From: an uncultured Roseicyclus sp.
GTDB taxonomy: Bacteria > Pseudomonadota > Alphaproteobacteria > Rhodobacterales > Rhodobacteraceae
DNA length: 64,000 nucleotides
Assembly: GCA_947500415.1 (NCBI GenBank)
Contig: CANMRT010000002.1
Coordinates: 310,001 to 374,000, forward strand
Reading direction: 5' to 3'
In this document: positions 16,628-25,452 of the stretch, piece by piece
Layout of the letters: each line of letters opens with the position of its first letter
Position numbering within the stretch: position 1 is the first letter of the stretch
Translations under genes and position numbers: made by a program
The notes under the pieces: model-generated
The model's input: only the letters and a program-made list of their open reading frames with translations
What the model was told of the DNA's origin: nothing
Databases searched by the model: none

Positions 16628-17325
16628 AGCGGATGCTCCTGCGACAGGTCCCATGCATTCAGACGTTGCCCTGACAACGCGGGATCGCGGCTGCGGGCGA
16701 TATGGGCGAACGCGGGTGCCAGCAGATCAGGGGCGATCCAGTCGGCCTTCAATTCAGGTGGATAATTGCGCTCAGACATCGGGGTGTGCATGGGCTTGCC
16801 CGGCGTCACGGTGCACGAGATTATCCCGTGCGCCTCCCCCTCTAGCGCCAAACATTTCGAAAGCCCTTCAACCGCGTGTTTTGCTGCGCAGTAGGCGGTT
16901 TCATCCACGAACCCCTTGATGCCCGATTGCGACGACACAAAGATCAGCGCTCCACCACCCTGCCCCTTCATGCCCGACCACACGGCTTGGCTTAATTGAA
17001 ACGCCGCCTGAATGCCGACATCGAGCGTGGCGCGAAAGGTCTTGAGGCTCACATCCTCTATCGGTTCGGGCAGCAGGATCGCTGCGTTATGGATCATCGT
17101 GTCAACAGGACCGTCCAGCTGGTTGATGGCGCCCTCGGTGTCCTCAGCATCCGCCAGATCGACCTTGATGAAAGTCGCGTTCACGCCGGCCACGTCCCAA
17201 TCCGGCGCATCGCGATCCATCAGGATCAACTCGGCACCCGTACGACCAAAGACCCGTGCAATGCCAGCGCCAAGCCCGGTCGATGCGCCGGTGATCACAA
17301 CCCTTTGCCCGGCCAGATCCGCCAT
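16624..17325 (-). CDS. Short-chain dehydrogenase/reductase
   Basis: This 233-residue classical SDR has the cofactor motif TGASTGLG at residues 13-20, NAA near 84, a catalytic Ser in FVSSQSG and YxxxK in the AYCAAKH segment. An Asp after beta-2 (LILMDRD) suggests NAD preference. The substrate is unknown. Its start overlaps the stop of the preceding Gfo/Idh/MocA gene (TGATG), and its stop overlaps the M20 start, so it is translationally coupled within the operon. With two Gfo/Idh/MocA enzymes and an epimerase-like protein, it points to oxidation of a hydroxylated, possibly sugar-like moiety. Confidence 0.88.
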   Translation of the reverse strand: MADLAGQRVVITGASTGLGAGIARVFGRTGAELILMDRDAPDWDVAGVNATFIKVDLADAEDTEGAINQLDGPVDTMIHNAAILLPEPIEDVSLKTFRATLDVGIQAAFQLSQAVWSGMKGQGGGALIFVSSQSGIKGFVDETAYCAAKHAVEGLSKCLALEGEAHGIISCTVTPGKPMHTPMSERNYPPELKADWIAPDLLAPAFAHIARSRDPALSGQRLNAWDLSQEHPL

Positions 17326-18407
17326 CAGACGGCACTTTCCATATCAAGGTCTTCCCACTTGCGGCTTTGGGTTGAGGCAAACACCGCATCAACGACCATC
17401 TGGTTGCGCAGACCGTCCACAAAACTCGCGCCCTGGCTCAATCCGCGATCCTGTGAAATCGCACTGCAAAGTTCCTGCAAGGCGGCCAGGACGGAGACGT
17501 TCCATATGCCCTCGTTCAAACCGTCCAAAGTGGCGTTGGGGTCCTCGACGCTGATATCTTTGAAGCTTTCACCGGCCTTGGCAAAGTAAAGCTTTTCGTC
17601 GCTGTTGCTGAGCGTCAGGCTGCCCTTGGTGCCAAATATCTGCGTCTCATTGCCCATGTTCGCTGCGGCAACCCCTGACATGAAGACCTGAGCGAGCGCG
17701 CCCGATTGCATCTCCAACGTCATATGCGACAGGTCATCCGCTGTTGCGGTCCACGGCTCGCCGGTGTGCTTACACACGCGATCCGGCACAACCGTGAGCG
17801 CTTGCCCCATCACCGAGGCAGGCTCCCCCAGCCACCAGCGAAGCATATCCACCTGATGCGAGCCGTTGGCCCCCATTCGACCACCACCCATTGCCGCGTC
17901 AGACCACCAATCGCCTTTGGGTCGTGACGCAGGGTTGGCCCAGGAGGCGCCGATATTGCTGATGTTCACGTGCCGGATGTCGCCCAGATCACCGCCGTGG
18001 ATCAGCTCCGCAATGCGCATACGGGTGGGGTTGAAGCGAAGTTCATGGTCGATCATGTGCAGCCGGTTCGCCCCGCGGGCCGCATCCAGCATTTGGCGCG
18101 CTTCGCCGGCATTCATTGCGGTCGGTTTCTCACACAGTACATGGGCACCTTTGGCGATTGCAGCTAGCGTCATGGGTGCGTGCATGATCGTGGGGGTCGC
18201 GATGCAGACCAGATCCAGCTTCTGCGCATCCAACATCGCTTGCCAATCGTCGAAAACTGCGTCGATCCCATGGGGGTCTGCGGCTGCCTTCGCACTTTCG
18301 AGACGGCCGGACGCCAGTGCAACAACCTGGGCTCCTTCGATATGGGCGAAGGCTGGCAAATAGGCGTCGCGCGCGAAACTGGCACCGATGATACCGACGT
18401 TGATCAT
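17325..18407 (-). CDS. Gfo/Idh/MocA-family oxidoreductase (first copy)
   Basis: This NAD(P)-dependent oxidoreductase is 360 residues long. It has an N-terminal Rossmann fold (GIIGASFARDAYLPAF, residues 5-20), the CEKPTAMN motif near 93 whose Lys is conserved in the family, and a catalytic-type His/Asp segment GSHQVDMLRWW near 187. Members act on sugars, inositols and sugar acids, so a polyol-like substrate is likely. It overlaps the neighbouring second Gfo/Idh/MocA gene by ATGA. The two are only distantly similar and may catalyse successive or opposite steps, as in keto-intermediate epimerisation pathways. Confidence 0.88.
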   Translation of the reverse strand: MINVGIIGASFARDAYLPAFAHIEGAQVVALASGRLESAKAAADPHGIDAVFDDWQAMLDAQKLDLVCIATPTIMHAPMTLAAIAKGAHVLCEKPTAMNAGEARQMLDAARGANRLHMIDHELRFNPTRMRIAELIHGGDLGDIRHVNISNIGASWANPASRPKGDWWSDAAMGGGRMGANGSHQVDMLRWWLGEPASVMGQALTVVPDRVCKHTGEPWTATADDLSHMTLEMQSGALAQVFMSGVAAANMGNETQIFGTKGSLTLSNSDEKLYFAKAGESFKDISVEDPNATLDGLNEGIWNVSVLAALQELCSAISQDRGLSQGASFVDGLRNQMVVDAVFASTQSRKWEDLDMESAV

Positions 18408-19444
18408 GAGATCTCCTTTGATGTCGAAAGGGCGCGGACCTCGTCAATCGTGACAGCCGCGTGGCGGTCAGAGGCAAGGATGCAAGCCTCCAACATGAAA
18501 AGCGATTGTAGATGATCACGCCCGGTGCATTCCGGCGCAGCGGTGCCTCGCACGGTGGCCACGAAGCTGCGCAACAGTGCTTCGGCGTCCGTGATCCAAG
18601 CGACGTGTTCGGGCAGGGGAACCGAAGTCAGGTCCTTCTCCATCCGTTTGGCCCATGCCAGATCCCCGAACATGGCACGTTGCACTGTGATCCCTTCTGA
18701 GCCGTCTGTGCGCCAATTGAAATTCATTGGCTCGTGGCCTGATTGCCACGTGCCCTGATAGGTCATATGGAATCCGCCCTGAAAGGCGATCAGCGCCGAG
18801 ACGTTCGTGTCGCCCGCATACATCGTCCAAGACGGGTTGAAGGTATGCGCCTGCACATGGATCGGCTCGCGCCGATAGACAAAGCGCATCAGATCGAAAT
18901 GGTGGATAGATTGCTCCCACAACATGGGATGATCCATCGTCAGCGGGTAGGAGTTCAGCCAATCCTGTGTGCCATCCCGCCAACGCTCGTAAATGAAGCG
19001 TCCAAATTCCGGGCGACCAATCGCCCCCGCATCCAGCAGCCGGCGCATTTCGCGGGTCACGGCAAGGTATCGGAAGTTGAGGCCAACGATGAGGTGCACG
19101 TTGGCAGCTTCGGCCACCTCCACAAACCGCTTCGCCATGGCGACATTATCAGACAGCGGCTTTTCCGCGAGGATCGCAAGCCCATGGGTGCAGCACGCCT
19201 CAATCTGCGCGAGCCGGTTGCCCGGAGGCGTTGCCAGCAACACAGCGTCGGCGGCGGTTCCAATGATATCCGTGATGTCCGCCCCGATCGGCAGCTTCGG
19301 AAACTGCTCCGCCGCCTTGTCCCGAGCTGCAGGGTCGGGATCACATAAGGCGACGATCTCGATATCCGGGTTTGCCTGCGCGACCCGCATCCACGTGCGC
19401 GCCCGTGCCCCGAGGCCAACAATGATCAGCCTAATTGGCGTCAT
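18404..19444 (-). CDS. Gfo/Idh/MocA-family oxidoreductase (second copy)
   Basis: This 346-residue protein has the same fold as its neighbour. The Rossmann motif is VGLGARARTW near residue 8, EKPLSDN lies near 94, and QSIHHFDLMRF near 180 supplies the candidate catalytic His and Asp. The ATG at 19444 overlaps the TGA of the epimerase-like gene (ATGA); a longer start at 19498 would lie deep inside that gene. The paired occurrence of two such enzymes with an SDR and an epimerase suggests several redox steps on a sugar-like or polyhydroxy intermediate. The substrate is not known. Confidence 0.88.
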   Translation of the reverse strand: MTPIRLIIVGLGARARTWMRVAQANPDIEIVALCDPDPAARDKAAEQFPKLPIGADITDIIGTAADAVLLATPPGNRLAQIEACCTHGLAILAEKPLSDNVAMAKRFVEVAEAANVHLIVGLNFRYLAVTREMRRLLDAGAIGRPEFGRFIYERWRDGTQDWLNSYPLTMDHPMLWEQSIHHFDLMRFVYRREPIHVQAHTFNPSWTMYAGDTNVSALIAFQGGFHMTYQGTWQSGHEPMNFNWRTDGSEGITVQRAMFGDLAWAKRMEKDLTSVPLPEHVAWITDAEALLRSFVATVRGTAAPECTGRDHLQSLFMLEACILASDRHAAVTIDEVRALSTSKEIS

Positions 19445-20376
19445 GTCGTGACCTCGACGCGAAGGAGTTGATCGAGGGCGGCGGACATATCCGTCCATTC
19501 AACACCACTGAACGCGCTGGCCACGTCGCTCGCCATGGCGGGGCGGATATCGGCATGGGGGCGCGCGGCCACCTGGATTGTCGTGCCGGGCATCCGATCC
19601 GCGATCAGACGCGCCACGGCGAGGTCGCCAATCACCGGTGGTGAGCCCGCGTGCCATACGCGGAGGCCATCTCGGGGAAGGCCTTCGTCCATCAAGCGCA
19701 CGACAGCGTTTGCAAGGTCAGGCAACCAAGACCATTCTCGTTGCGCCTGAGGTGTGTGCACAGTGATGACATGCGTCTCCCGTGCCTCTGCAACCATGCG
19801 CGCAATAAGGCACAGATGCTGGCGCGTTTCGCGGATCGCCTCATGGGGTCCGAAGATGTTTCCCAGACGAAGGCTGAGCGTTGTGAACCCGCCATCGGCG
19901 GCGGATGCGGTCAGCAATTCGCCCGCATGTTTCGCAGCACAGTAGGTACAATCAGCGGTTGGCCGCGTCGCCTCGGTAAAGCGACCGTCGTGGGGTTGGT
20001 CATTGGGTTCGAACACACCCATCGAGCTGAGGAAAAGAAACTGTTGCGCGCCAGCTTCCTTTGCGCCTTCTAGCGTGGCAGTCAGCATGTCCATGTTACG
20101 GCGAATATGCGCAGCGCGACTGATGCCCAGACTTTCTGGGCTCGCAGTGATGGCCGCGCCATGAATGACCGCTGAAATCCGGCCGAGCCCACCATCTAGC
20201 ACCTGCAAAAGGCCGCCTTCAATCCGCCGAACATCTGCAAGTCGCTTGGTTGTTTCCGTATCGAAGTGCTGATCGACCGCAATGACATCGGCCCCGATGC
20301 GGGCCAACGCCGAAGCGATCTCTGAGCAGACGAAGCCACCCGCACCGGTGACAAGGATTGGACCATTTTGTATCAC
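19441..20376 (-). CDS. NAD-dependent epimerase/dehydratase (extended SDR)
   Basis: This is a 311-residue extended short-chain dehydrogenase. TGAGGFVCS near residue 10 binds the dinucleotide, and LFLSSMGVF and YCAAKHAGE near 144 give the Ser-Tyr-Lys triad. The family acts on nucleotide sugars and also on free sugar acids such as uronates; no transferase or nucleotide-sugar genes are nearby, which favours a catabolic substrate. It overlaps both neighbours by four bases, so it is a core member of the 13-gene operon. Confidence 0.87.
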   Translation of the reverse strand: MIQNGPILVTGAGGFVCSEIASALARIGADVIAVDQHFDTETTKRLADVRRIEGGLLQVLDGGLGRISAVIHGAAITASPESLGISRAAHIRRNMDMLTATLEGAKEAGAQQFLFLSSMGVFEPNDQPHDGRFTEATRPTADCTYCAAKHAGELLTASAADGGFTTLSLRLGNIFGPHEAIRETRQHLCLIARMVAEARETHVITVHTPQAQREWSWLPDLANAVVRLMDEGLPRDGLRVWHAGSPPVIGDLAVARLIADRMPGTTIQVAARPHADIRPAMASDVASAFSGVEWTDMSAALDQLLRVEVTT

Positions 20377-21272
20377 GCGCCCTGCGGTCCCGCGATCTGT
20401 ACCGCCTGCGCGATGGCATCGGCGTGGTCAGGCCCTGCACTGATCAGCGGCGGCCTGACACGGGCGTAAGCATCATCCCCCATCTGAGCCGCCACAGCGC
20501 CCTTTATCGCGGGGATCAGGGGCAGCCCCTCGAAGATCTTGCGCACGGAACTGACCTGCGCGTGAAGCGCCTCTTGATCCAACCCGTTAAGCCCCTCGAC
20601 CAGTGCCCGGATGCCCCGAGGGTTCACGTTCAGACTTGCGCTGATGCAGCCGGCCCCGCCAGCGGCGACGTTCTGGGGTATGAGCGCCTCGGAAGCAGAA
20701 TAGGTGTCAATCTGCGGAAAAGCGGCGATCACGGCCGCGGTATTGGACCAATCTCCAGAGCTGTCTTTCAAGCCTGCGATCTGATCGCCGAAACGGTCAA
20801 TCAACCGTCCAATAAGCGGCAAGGTGATTGGCACGCCAGACATTTGCGGGATGTGATAAAGGTACACGCGCAGATCGCGCCCCACGATGTCGATCACATG
20901 GGCGTAAGCCTCACAAACCCCCTCATCACTCACGCCCTTATAGAAGAAGGGCGGCAACATCAGCGCGCCGCGACACCCCCGTTCCATCGCATGGGCGGAC
21001 AGGGATATCGTATCATCGGCAGCGCAACATCCGGTGCCGGGGATTAGCTGATTGGGATCAATGCCGCTGTCGATCAACGCATCCAGCGCGTCCATACGTT
21101 CAGACACACTCAGCGAATTCGCCTCGCTGGTGGTGCCGAAAGGGGCAAGGCCGTGAGCACCGTTGGTCAGAAGCGATTTCGCCAGTGCGACAAGTCTTCT
21201 TGTGTCCACCGACGCGTCATCCGCGAAAGGCGTAATCACCGGGACGAAAAGTTCGATCTTTCGGGACGTCAT
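20373..21272 (-). CDS. Dihydrodipicolinate synthase/N-acetylneuraminate lyase-family aldolase
   Basis: This class I aldolase of the DapA/NanA superfamily is 299 residues long. Signature residues include GTTSE near 46, the Tyr in YLYHIP near 138, and the Schiff-base Lys in AGLKDSSGD near 165. Members split or form 2-oxo-acids such as 2-keto-3-deoxysugar acids, hydroxyproline-derived oxoglutarates or sialic acid. Placement beside dehydrogenases and an epimerase suggests the retro-aldol step that releases pyruvate or a similar unit. It is not the biosynthetic DapA, which has no reason to be in this cluster. Confidence 0.88.
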   Translation of the reverse strand: MTSRKIELFVPVITPFADDASVDTRRLVALAKSLLTNGAHGLAPFGTTSEANSLSVSERMDALDALIDSGIDPNQLIPGTGCCAADDTISLSAHAMERGCRGALMLPPFFYKGVSDEGVCEAYAHVIDIVGRDLRVYLYHIPQMSGVPITLPLIGRLIDRFGDQIAGLKDSSGDWSNTAAVIAAFPQIDTYSASEALIPQNVAAGGAGCISASLNVNPRGIRALVEGLNGLDQEALHAQVSSVRKIFEGLPLIPAIKGAVAAQMGDDAYARVRPPLISAGPDHADAIAQAVQIAGPQGA

Positions 21273-21297
21273 GGTGCTTGTCTTTCAATTATGGCGG

Positions 21298-21798
21298 TTA
21301 GCCTGGTGCGCTTGCATCGGGCGCAACCAGTGTGAGGGGGGGGATGGTTCTGAAGTCGTCGTCCTGTTGCGGACCACCGCGCCACATCAAGACAGTGAAA
21401 TGGCCAGGGCGGTCCAGCACGGTGGCCCCCAGATGCCAGACACCCTGATTGAAGATGACACCTATGGTGCCGGGCATAAGAAACGCGAGACCGCTGCCCA
21501 GGATCGGGTCGCCTTCGTCGTCTGATGGAAAAACCAAAACCGCATAGCGTGAGACATTTGCGGGGAAAAAACACTGTGCGGCGTGGGGGTGGCGTTCAAT
21601 TCCAATGACCTTGATGGGGAGCGACGAGGGAAGAACATGGTTCGTATGCAGCATCGGCGCGCTGCCGTCTGGACGTGTTTGAAGGGTTTCGCTGTAGAAC
21701 CGTCGCTTACCCGCCTCATCGGGTGGCAAAACCAGGTGCCCGAATGGGGCGAAGGCAACCGGGTCCGGAGGGCGCAAAGGGATTTCAATGGCGCTCAT
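21298..21798 (-). CDS. Ureidoglycolate lyase family protein (AllA-like)
   Basis: This cupin-fold protein of 166 residues resembles ureidoglycolate lyase, which splits ureidoglycolate to glyoxylate and urea. The family segment ERHPHAAQCFFP lies near residue 70, and a late GVWHLG segment supplies further active-site residues. The ATG at 21798 overlaps the stop of the PuuE-like gene (ATGA). A GTG six bases earlier is also possible. Tight coupling with an allantoinase-like gene supports a ureide substrate, but no allantoicase is present, so the true substrate may be a ureidoglycolate analogue. Confidence 0.82.
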   Translation of the reverse strand: MSAIEIPLRPPDPVAFAPFGHLVLPPDEAGKRRFYSETLQTRPDGSAPMLHTNHVLPSSLPIKVIGIERHPHAAQCFFPANVSRYAVLVFPSDDEGDPILGSGLAFLMPGTIGVIFNQGVWHLGATVLDRPGHFTVLMWRGGPQQDDDFRTIPPLTLVAPDASAPG

Positions 21799-22706
21799 GT
21801 GCACTGCCCCGGCGGCGACACCTCGCGCCAGTGCGCCGCAATCTGATCCCTGCCACAGATCCAGATGTCATCATATTGGTTGATGTGATCGATGGCACGC
21901 ACCAGCCCCGCCAGTCGACCCGGATGTCCGATGATACGGCTATGGAGGCCGATGGACATCATCCGCGGCTTTTGCACGGCTTCGGCGCGCAGCACATCGA
22001 AGCTATCGATCAGAAATTCCGAGAATTCCCGGGCTGAGAAGACATCACCAGACAGGAATTTGGCGTCGTTTATGACCATCGTGTAGGGCAGCACCAGGTG
22101 CGACGTGCCGTTGACCTCGGTCCAGTAGGGCAGATCATCGTTGTAGGCGTCGCTGTCATAGCCGTAACCACCGTGGGCCACGACGAGGCCGCGTGTGGCG
22201 GTTGAAGCGGAATATCGCGAATACCAGCCCTGCGGCGCCCGTCCGATCGTCCGTAGAATGCTGTCATGCGCCCTTGCGATGTGTTCGGCCTCGACCTCTG
22301 GGGTCAGGTGGTAATGCTCGATCCACCGATAGCCGTGGGCACAGATATCCCAATCCGTTGCGGCAATGGCTTCCGCAGTCTGTGGGGTGCGCTCCAGCGC
22401 GAGGGCGCTGGCGAAGATCGTCAGCGGCAGATTGCGTCCACGGAAAAGATCGTGGATGCGCCAGAAGCCCACGCGACTGCCGTATTCGTACATCGACTCG
22501 GCCGCCAGATCGCGGTCGCCCGGCGGAATGCGGGACGCGCGAACCTCGCTCAATGCGCTCTCAGATCGCCCATCGCCATCGCCGATTGAATACTCAGACC
22601 CCTCTTCGACATTCAAAACGAAATTTACAGCCAGCCCCGCGCCGCCCGGCCACCGAACATCGGGGGGATTGGCCCCGTATCCCACCAGGTCGCGGGCGCG
22701 GTTCAC
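21795..22706 (-). CDS. PuuE-like allantoinase / polysaccharide deacetylase-family hydrolase
   Basis: This 303-residue protein has the NodB/polysaccharide-deacetylase fold, and its N-terminus (RDLVGYGANPPDVRWPG) is typical of the PuuE subgroup of cofactor-free allantoinases. The NVEEGSE segment near residue 32 and CAHGYRWIEHY near 122 match conserved active-site stretches. PuuE opens the hydantoin ring of allantoin. It is translationally coupled to the AllA-like gene. Within this cluster it could open a related cyclic ureide rather than allantoin itself. Confidence 0.82.
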   Translation of the reverse strand: MNRARDLVGYGANPPDVRWPGGAGLAVNFVLNVEEGSEYSIGDGDGRSESALSEVRASRIPPGDRDLAAESMYEYGSRVGFWRIHDLFRGRNLPLTIFASALALERTPQTAEAIAATDWDICAHGYRWIEHYHLTPEVEAEHIARAHDSILRTIGRAPQGWYSRYSASTATRGLVVAHGGYGYDSDAYNDDLPYWTEVNGTSHLVLPYTMVINDAKFLSGDVFSAREFSEFLIDSFDVLRAEAVQKPRMMSIGLHSRIIGHPGRLAGLVRAIDHINQYDDIWICGRDQIAAHWREVSPPGQCT

Positions 22707-22733
22707 CGGATATCTCCTCGCTTTTGGGCGCTT

Positions 22734-23732
22734 CTAGTCACGCGGCCCCTCCACCTTGTTGAAGAAGCAGCACCAGTCGCCCTGGTTCACGTTCGGCAGC
22801 GCACGCAGGCCAAAGAACATCCCATCGGCGGGAGCGTGCAGCACGCCAACTTCGTCTCCGAAGATGTTGATAATGCGTGCAATTACTTCCCCTTTGTCCA
22901 TCATGGTCAGGAAATCAACACCCGGTTCGGGCAGGAAGATGCCCGAAGCCGGGGCAAGAAGGGCCTCTTGTTGGCCGATGGTGGCATCCGTCGGATGCGT
23001 CGCCACGCCATCCAGCATGTCGTAATGGTAGCAGATATTGAGGATGGATTTCGCCAACTCCTCGCCCACGTATCGGAACCGTTCGGGCGAGGTATAGGAC
23101 CGCCCGCCAAGTTCCACCGTGATCCCGACCTTGCCTGCGTTGTTCATCGCGGCCATTGGGCTGCCAGCCTTGGTGAAGTTGGACATGATGCAGCCCCACC
23201 CTTCCCCCATGGCCTTGGCCAGTTCCACACTTTCGGGGCGTTCATCGACGAAGATCGCTTTATCGAGGAAAGAATGCGCGCCGCCGGAGTGGATCGAGAT
23301 CTCTAGATCGGCCACGTCTTTCATCGCTTGCCAATGGGCGTTGCACACGCGATCGCTGAAATACCCATCGGGCTTACCAGGATAGATCCGGTTCATGTCG
23401 TAGGTGAACGTATCGAGCGGGTTGCCCCGTTCGGCGGCAGAAAAGGCAAGCGGGTTTACGCAGGGCACCATGACCACCGCGCCGCGCAGCTTGGCCGGGT
23501 CAATCTGCTTGCTGGCTAGCGCGCAGGCCAGCGGCCCTTCGGGTTCATCACCGTGGATCGCCGCGTTGACCCAGAACGTGGGACCAGCCTCCGCCCCGTT
23601 AATAACAACCACGGGGATTTCGACCTTCACGCCGCCGGCCAGATCACCCGCCGGGATCGCACCGCGTACGACCTCACCGGCGGCTGCCGTGGCTGTGCCG
23701 ACCGTGACGCTTTCGCCCGCCGAGGTGCTCAT
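22734..23732 (-). CDS. Succinylglutamate desuccinylase/aspartoacylase-family (AstE-like) deacylase
   Basis: This is a zinc-dependent deacylase of 332 residues. The zinc motif HGDEPEG near residue 60 and a later SIHSGG near 147 fit the AstE/AspA family, and the length with a C-terminal beta-rich extension fits the group including DoeB of ectoine breakdown and related N-acyl amino acid deacylases. The reaction is expected to remove an acyl group from an amino acid derivative. The start at 23732 overlaps the preceding stop (ATGA) and has GGAGG upstream. A gap of 27 bp separates it from the PuuE-like gene. Confidence 0.82.
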   Translation of the reverse strand: MSTSAGESVTVGTATAAAGEVVRGAIPAGDLAGGVKVEIPVVVINGAEAGPTFWVNAAIHGDEPEGPLACALASKQIDPAKLRGAVVMVPCVNPLAFSAAERGNPLDTFTYDMNRIYPGKPDGYFSDRVCNAHWQAMKDVADLEISIHSGGAHSFLDKAIFVDERPESVELAKAMGEGWGCIMSNFTKAGSPMAAMNNAGKVGITVELGGRSYTSPERFRYVGEELAKSILNICYHYDMLDGVATHPTDATIGQQEALLAPASGIFLPEPGVDFLTMMDKGEVIARIINIFGDEVGVLHAPADGMFFGLRALPNVNQGDWCCFFNKVEGPRD

Positions 23733-24220
23733 ACCGCCTCCGCGGCGCTGTCTTCCCACGCCTTCAGCTGCGCGGGCGTGTAGACCTGCATGAACTCGAT
23801 CTCGATCCCGCCTGCGTCGTTGTCGAGAAAGGCAACCCACCCTTCCGGATGCGCGTGCGAGCCGGTTTTCTTGCAGGCCTTACATTCGCGCAAACTGGCC
23901 CCTTGAGCCTGCGCATGGGCAAGTGCTGCGTCGATATCATCAACTTCATAGCAGATGTGGTGCAAGCCTTCTGCGCCGCGCTCCTTGATCCAGGCATCAA
24001 ACCGGCCGCCTTCCTGCGTAGACTGGCAGAGCTGATACTCGATGCCGCCCAGGTAGAAGAGCGCAACCTTGTTGCCGGATTTCGGGAAATGCGTGATCTC
24101 TGTGTCAGACGGCACGTGGAGGAACTTGGCGTAGGCCTCCAACGCCTTCTCTGCATCGCTCACGGCAAAGGCCATGTGCTTGATACTTTTGACATTCGGA
24201 TTGTCTGATTTCACGTCCAT
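23729..24220 (-). CDS. VOC (glyoxalase/methylmalonyl-CoA epimerase-like) superfamily protein
   Basis: This metalloprotein of 163 residues has two beta-alpha-beta-beta-beta modules. Metal-ligand candidates are the His in IKHMAFAV near residue 15, the His pair in GLHHICYEV near 87 and the Glu in IEIEFMQ near 147, a pattern close to methylmalonyl-CoA epimerase. It might epimerise, isomerise or lyase-cleave a cluster intermediate. ATG 24220 has GAGGATC upstream and was preferred to a start 57 bp earlier. It is coupled to the AstE-like gene by ATGA. Confidence 0.8.
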   Translation of the reverse strand: MDVKSDNPNVKSIKHMAFAVSDAEKALEAYAKFLHVPSDTEITHFPKSGNKVALFYLGGIEYQLCQSTQEGGRFDAWIKERGAEGLHHICYEVDDIDAALAHAQAQGASLRECKACKKTGSHAHPEGWVAFLDNDAGGIEIEFMQVYTPAQLKAWEDSAAEAV

Positions 24221-24230
24221 CGTTTGATCC

Positions 24231-25433
24231 TCATTCGGCAGGTTGGCTGTGCTCGGCACGGAAACTGTCGACGACACGGGCCATGCGTTGCATTGCTATT
24301 TCGATCCGTTCGACGGGCTGGGTCATCGACATCCGCACGAAATCATCCGTGTGATCGCCATAAATGGTGCCGGGATACATCATGACCTGACCCTGGGCCA
24401 AAAGCCGTTCGCAAAAGGCTCCGGCGGTGATCCCAAGACCGAGGCTGGCGACATTAGCATAGACGTAGAACGCACCCTGTGGCTCGGCATAGCCCATGCC
24501 AATCGCATCGAGTCCTTTGCAGATCGCGGCGCGGCGCGCGTCGTAAATCTGGCGCATATCCTCCACGCATTGCTGATCGCCGGTCATCGCGGCAAGTGCT
24601 GCATGTTGGCTGACGGCGGCGGTGGAAATGGCGAAGGCGTGGTTTACCTCGGACATCGGCATGATCAGATCGCGCGGCCCCGCAAGATATCCGATGCGCC
24701 AGCCGGTCATGGCATAGGCCTTAGAGAAGCCGCTGAGCGTGATTGTGTGGCCCTTCATGCCGGGCAAAGACGCCACGGGCAGGACCATATTGTTGCCGAA
24801 GGTCAGGCGCGAATAGATTTCATCGGAGATCACGATCAGGTCGTGTTTCTTGGCCACTTCCGCAATCTTGCGCACCTCATCGGGCGGCGTCACGGAGCCG
24901 GTGGGGTTGTTGGGGTTGATGAGCACAAGGATCTTCGACTTGGGCGTGATATGCTCCTCCACCATCTCGGCGGTCAGGGTGAAATTGGTCTCCATCGTCA
25001 TGGGGACCTTCACGACCACAGCGTCCGACATTTCGGCCGCCTGCTGGTAAGGGTTGTAGCCCGGACACGGGACGATGATTTCGTCACCGGGATCGAGCAA
25101 CGAGAGCGCGATGATAAACATACCTTGCTGGCCACCAGGCGTGATCATGACCTCATCAACGCCATAGTCCGCACCGCCATAGGTTCGGATGTTGTCGGCA
25201 ATCGCCTCACGCAAGGGCAATATACCGAGGGGGTGCGTGTAGTGCGTCGCCCCATTGGCCAGCGCCTCTTGCCCCGCCTTGATGATGTGGTCGGGCGTAT
25301 CCAGATCCGGATCGCCGCGCCCCAGCTTGATCACATCATCCAGACCCTCAGCGATATCGAGCATCCGCGTGATCAATGCCCCGTCGGACAATTTCACACG
25401 TTTGGCTAGGCGAGGCGAAATGGATGAGGTCAT
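24231..25433 (-). CDS. PLP-dependent class I/II aminotransferase (first of two)
   Basis: This fold-type I aminotransferase is 400 residues long. The motifs are INPNNPTGSVTPP near residue 173, the DEIYSRL Asp/Tyr that contact PLP near 204, and the Schiff-base Lys in GFSKAYAMTGWR near 238; a late Arg in FVRMSMT binds the carboxylate. It resembles aspartate/aromatic aminotransferases of the AspC-like I-gamma group. A clearly related enzyme lies at 32423-33607 in the divergent operon, sharing LGRGDPD near the N-terminus and GFSK(A/T)YAMTGWR. The two may act on different intermediates or enantiomers. Confidence 0.9.
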   Translation of the reverse strand: MTSSISPRLAKRVKLSDGALITRMLDIAEGLDDVIKLGRGDPDLDTPDHIIKAGQEALANGATHYTHPLGILPLREAIADNIRTYGGADYGVDEVMITPGGQQGMFIIALSLLDPGDEIIVPCPGYNPYQQAAEMSDAVVVKVPMTMETNFTLTAEMVEEHITPKSKILVLINPNNPTGSVTPPDEVRKIAEVAKKHDLIVISDEIYSRLTFGNNMVLPVASLPGMKGHTITLSGFSKAYAMTGWRIGYLAGPRDLIMPMSEVNHAFAISTAAVSQHAALAAMTGDQQCVEDMRQIYDARRAAICKGLDAIGMGYAEPQGAFYVYANVASLGLGITAGAFCERLLAQGQVMMYPGTIYGDHTDDFVRMSMTQPVERIEIAMQRMARVVDSFRAEHSQPAE

Positions 25434-25452
25434 GGAAAGTAACGTTCCCGGT

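Noticed and set aside
24243-25409. 389-codon open frame opposite the first aminotransferase gene
   Set aside because: His/Asp/Arg-rich translation without domain features, completely antisense to a well-supported enzyme gene.
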